This document shows, piece by piece, positions 61,593 through 64,000 of a stretch of 64,000 bases of DNA. Position 1 is the first letter of the stretch, and each line of letters begins with the position of its first letter. The notes beneath the pieces are model-generated. The model did no database searches, was not told the origin of the DNA, and saw only the letters and a program-made list of their open reading frames with translations. The stretch spans positions 4,278,001 through 4,342,000 of the forward strand of contig NZ_JAPEPZ010000001.1 of the NCBI RefSeq assembly GCF_026339875.1, given 5' to 3'. The position numbers and the translations under genes are program-made. The stretch is from Streptomyces sp. NBC_01571. GTDB taxonomy: Bacteria; Actinomycetota; Actinomycetes; Streptomycetales; Streptomycetaceae.

Positions 61593-62936
61593 ATGACGTC
61601 GGCAACGGCGGGAGGGGTCGGCCCGACCCCTCCCGCGGCAACGCGGCGCAAGAGCGTGACCGGTACCCGCAGGGCCGTGGCAGTGCTGTTCCTGCTGCCC
61701 TGCCTCGTGCTGCTCGGCGCGCTCGTGGTCTACCCGATCGGGTACTCGCTGGTCCGCAGCTTCCTCAACCAGTCCGGTGACGGTTTCGCCGGATTCGACA
61801 ACTACAAGGCGTTGTTCACGGACGACGGCATTCGCACCGCGCTCAAGAACAACGTCATCTGGGTCGTGTTCGCGCCCACCGTCGCGACCGCCCTGGGTCT
61901 CGTCTTCGCGGTGCTCACCGAACGGGTGCGCTGGGGCACGGCGTTCAAGCTGGTCGTCTTCATGCCGATGGCGATCTCGATGCTCGCCGCGGGGATCATC
62001 TTCCGGCTCGTGTACGACCAGGACCCGGACAAGGGCGTGGCGAACGCGGTCTGGGTCGGGGTCCACGACACGTTCGCGGAATCGTCCGCGTTCCCGAAGG
62101 CCCACCCGGGGCGGCAGTCGCCGCTCCAGCCGGAGAAGGGCGGGTTCCTCACCGGTCAGCCCGTCCGGGCGGGGCAGTCCGTCGCCCTCCCGCTCGTCGG
62201 CGTCGCCCCGGACCAGATGCCCGGCAGCGCGAAGAAGGCCGTACGGGCCGCCGTCGAGCCGGGCAAGGTCACCGGTACGGCCTGGCAGGACTTCACCCGC
62301 GGCAAGGGCGTCGGCAGGCTCGGACAGGTCGACCCGAGCGAGCTGGGCTACGCCGGCATGAAGGTCGAGGCCGTCAAGGACGGCAAGGTGGTCGCCTCCA
62401 CGAAGGTGCGCGACAACGGCACGTTCACGCTTCCGGCCCAGGCCGACGGGGCCCGGCTCCGGCTCCCCGCGAGCAACTTCAAGGAGCCGTACAACGGCCT
62501 CGACTGGCTCGGCCCGTCCCTGGTCACCCCGGCGATCATCGGCTCGTACATCTGGATGTGGGCCGGTTTCGCGATGGTGCTGATCGCGGCGGGGCTCGCG
62601 GGCCTGCCGCGGGAGCTGCTGGAGGCCGCCCGGGTCGACGGCGCGAACGAGTGGCAGGTCTTCAGGAGGGTCACGGTGCCGCTGCTCGCGCCGGTGCTCG
62701 CGGTCGTCGCCGTCACCCTGATGATCAACGTCCTGAAGGTCTTCGACCTGGTCTTCATCATCGCGCCGGGCTCGTCCCAGGACGACGCCAACGTGCTGGC
62801 CCTCGAGCTGTACCGCAAGGGCTTCTCCGAGGACCAGCCGGGCATAGCGAGCGCCATCGCGGTGTTCCTGCTGCTGCTCGTGATCCCGGTGATGCTGTTC
62901 AACATCCGACGGCTCCGGCGGGAGGTACGGCGATGA
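61593..62936 (+). CDS. Sugar ABC transporter permease with large MalF-P2-like insertion
   Basis: This is a 447-residue protein, about 130 longer than normal. Membrane segments 1-3 are at about 29-52, 85-109 and 118-141. Residues about 142-308 are a hydrophilic extracytoplasmic insertion with a beta-sandwich look near its end (MKVEAVKDGKVVASTKVRDN, then GTFTLPAQADGARLRLPASN), and the remaining segments follow with the EAA loop LLEAARVDGANEWQVF. The insertion sits where E. coli MalF has its P2 loop, which contacts the maltose-binding protein, so a docking role is likely. Confidence 0.9.
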   Translation: MTSATAGGVGPTPPAATRRKSVTGTRRAVAVLFLLPCLVLLGALVVYPIGYSLVRSFLNQSGDGFAGFDNYKALFTDDGIRTALKNNVIWVVFAPTVATALGLVFAVLTERVRWGTAFKLVVFMPMAISMLAAGIIFRLVYDQDPDKGVANAVWVGVHDTFAESSAFPKAHPGRQSPLQPEKGGFLTGQPVRAGQSVALPLVGVAPDQMPGSAKKAVRAAVEPGKVTGTAWQDFTRGKGVGRLGQVDPSELGYAGMKVEAVKDGKVVASTKVRDNGTFTLPAQADGARLRLPASNFKEPYNGLDWLGPSLVTPAIIGSYIWMWAGFAMVLIAAGLAGLPRELLEAARVDGANEWQVFRRVTVPLLAPVLAVVAVTLMINVLKVFDLVFIIAPGSSQDDANVLALELYRKGFSEDQPGIASAIAVFLLLLVIPVMLFNIRRLRREVRR

Positions 62937-63844
62937 CCACACACGCCGGCACGGTCACCAAGACCACGCCCGTCACCGCCCAGGAGAAGGCCAGGACCTC
63001 GCTCGGCTCCCGCCTCGCGAACGGCGTCAGCGGCGGGATCCTACGCGTCTTCCTGCTGCTCGTCGGCCTGTTCTGGCTGGTGCCGACCATCGGGCTGCTG
63101 CTGTCCTCGCTGCGCAGGCCGGCGGACATGAGCGCGTCCGGCTGGTGGAAGGTGTTCAGCGAGCCCTCGCAGCTCACCGTGGACAGCTACCAGAAACTCC
63201 TGGAGAACAGCGACATCACCAACTCGCTGCTGAACACGGTGCTGATCACCGTGCCGGCGACCCTTCTGGTCGTGGTGATCGGCTCGCTCGCGGGCTACGC
63301 CTTCGCCTGGATGGAGTTCCCGGGCCGCGACTGGTGGTTCCTCGGCACGGTCGGCCTGCTGGTCGTCCCCGTGCAGGTGGCGCTGATCCCGATCGCCGAA
63401 CTCTTCGGGAAGATCGGCATCTTCGGCACCATCTTCGGGGTGATCCTCTTCCACGTGGGCTTCGGCCTGCCCTTCGCGGTGTTCCTGCTGCGGAACTTCT
63501 TCGCGGAGATCCCGCGGGAGCTGCTGGAGGCGGCCCGGCTGGACGGCGCGGGTGAACTGCGCCTGTTCGTACGGGTCGTGATGCCGCTCGGCGGTCCCGC
63601 GATCGCCTCGCTGGGCATCTTCCAGTTCCTGTGGGTGTGGAACGACATGCTGGTCGCGCTGGTGTTCTCCGACTCGGGCAGTCAGCCGATCACGGTCGCC
63701 CTGCAGACCCAGGTACGCCAGTTCGGCAACAACATCGACGTGCTGGCACCGGGCGCCTTCATCTCGATGGTGATCCCGCTGGCCGTGTTCTTCGCGTTCC
63801 AGCGGCAGTTCGTGTCCGGCGTGATGGCGGGCGCGGTCAAGTAG
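62933..63844 (+). CDS. Sugar ABC transporter permease (MalG type, third system)
   Basis: This is a 303-residue protein. After a Thr/Lys-rich N-terminus of about 30 residues there are six membrane segments, an EAA loop LLEAARLDGAGELRLFVRVVMP and the typical end QFVSGVMAGAVK. The ATG overlaps the preceding permease stop (ATGA). No ATPase gene follows before the hairpin at 63862. Confidence 0.92.
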   Translation: MTTHAGTVTKTTPVTAQEKARTSLGSRLANGVSGGILRVFLLLVGLFWLVPTIGLLLSSLRRPADMSASGWWKVFSEPSQLTVDSYQKLLENSDITNSLLNTVLITVPATLLVVVIGSLAGYAFAWMEFPGRDWWFLGTVGLLVVPVQVALIPIAELFGKIGIFGTIFGVILFHVGFGLPFAVFLLRNFFAEIPRELLEAARLDGAGELRLFVRVVMPLGGPAIASLGIFQFLWVWNDMLVALVFSDSGSQPITVALQTQVRQFGNNIDVLAPGAFISMVIPLAVFFAFQRQFVSGVMAGAVK

Positions 63845-63861
63845 TGGTACAGCGGGCGGAT

Positions 63862-63894
63862 CGAGGGGCGGGCCGGACACCGGTTCGCCCCTCG
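63862..63894 (+). terminator. Hairpin after the third ABC operon
   Basis: CGAGGGGCG (63862-63870) pairs with CGCCCCTCG (63886-63894) around a 15-base loop, 18 bases after the stop codon. It suggests the transporter operon ends here or is attenuated before a further gene outside the window. Confidence 0.55.
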
Positions 63895-64000
63895 GCGTTC
63901 ACCCGGGGTCCCCCATATGCCACATCTGGCGTAACCAAGTCACCCCTTCGGCCGTTGCCGGGCAGTATGCCCGCGCCGACCCATGGATGTCCGTTGCCCA

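Noticed and set aside
1..64000. CRISPR arrays, prophage modules, intact insertion sequences, biosynthetic gene cluster core enzymes
   Set aside because: I saw no regularly spaced repeats with unique spacers, no phage structural or integrase genes, no transposase, and no PKS, NRPS or terpene synthase genes in the window.

Overview
The window is about 70% G+C, almost every third codon position is G or C, and the gene order murA - hupA - malic enzyme - HelD-like helicase - anti-sigma/ECF sigma - ... - ssrA/smpB - ftsX/ftsE - prfB - two Ser/Thr kinases is one I remember from the Streptomyces coelicolor chromosome core (SCO2940s-SCO2980). I conclude it is a chromosomal arm-to-core segment of a Streptomyces species. 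No prophage, CRISPR array, rRNA operon, complete tRNA gene or intact insertion sequence is visible.

Left part (1-14 kb): a truncated secreted beta-propeller gene, a gene-poor stretch with decayed pieces (a pentapeptide-repeat remnant and an isolated tRNA/tmRNA-type T-arm), a DUF6479 membrane protein, an orphan SUKH-4 immunity-type gene, then a translationally coupled molybdo-flavoprotein operon (FAD subunit, 2Fe-2S subunit with a ~300-residue extension, large molybdopterin-type subunit, small membrane protein). The large subunit seems to have lost both hallmark Moco active-site motifs. Next comes an N-acetylhexosaminidase (GH20) operon with a CUT1 ABC importer and a DasR-like operator.

Middle (14-32 kb): YqgE-like protein, murA, hupA, NAD-malic enzyme, HelD-like RNA polymerase-associated ATPase, an ECF sigma/ZAS anti-sigma pair (sigU/rsuA-like), a CGNR regulator, a DUF1772 protein, a uroporphyrinogen-III synthase fused to a winged helix, a nitrate/nitrite transporter and a three-gene exopolysaccharide operon related to matAB.

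Accessory block (32-45 kb): a divergent LysR/MFS pair, a five-gene alpha-xyloside uptake and hydrolysis operon with its own LacI regulator and two perfect palindromic operators, a protein built from two tandem copies of an unknown domain, and a divergent XRE regulator/methionine aminopeptidase pair sharing a 22-bp palindrome. It ends at the 3' end of the tmRNA gene, a classical integration site.

Right part (45-64 kb): ssrA, smpB, a C-terminal-processing protease, ftsX, ftsE, a small zinc-ribbon membrane protein, an LAETG-type sortase E substrate, prfB, two membrane-anchored kinases (pkaB, pkaA) and a divergent FHA-FtsK-like protein, then a third CUT1 ABC importer whose first permease carries a large MalF-P2-like insertion. 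None of the three ABC importers has its own ATPase gene, consistent with the shared Streptomyces ATPase MsiK. Two intergenic gaps (around prfB/pkaB and after the FHA gene) each carry an inverted pair of a ~75-85 bp repeat that occurs in two subtypes.
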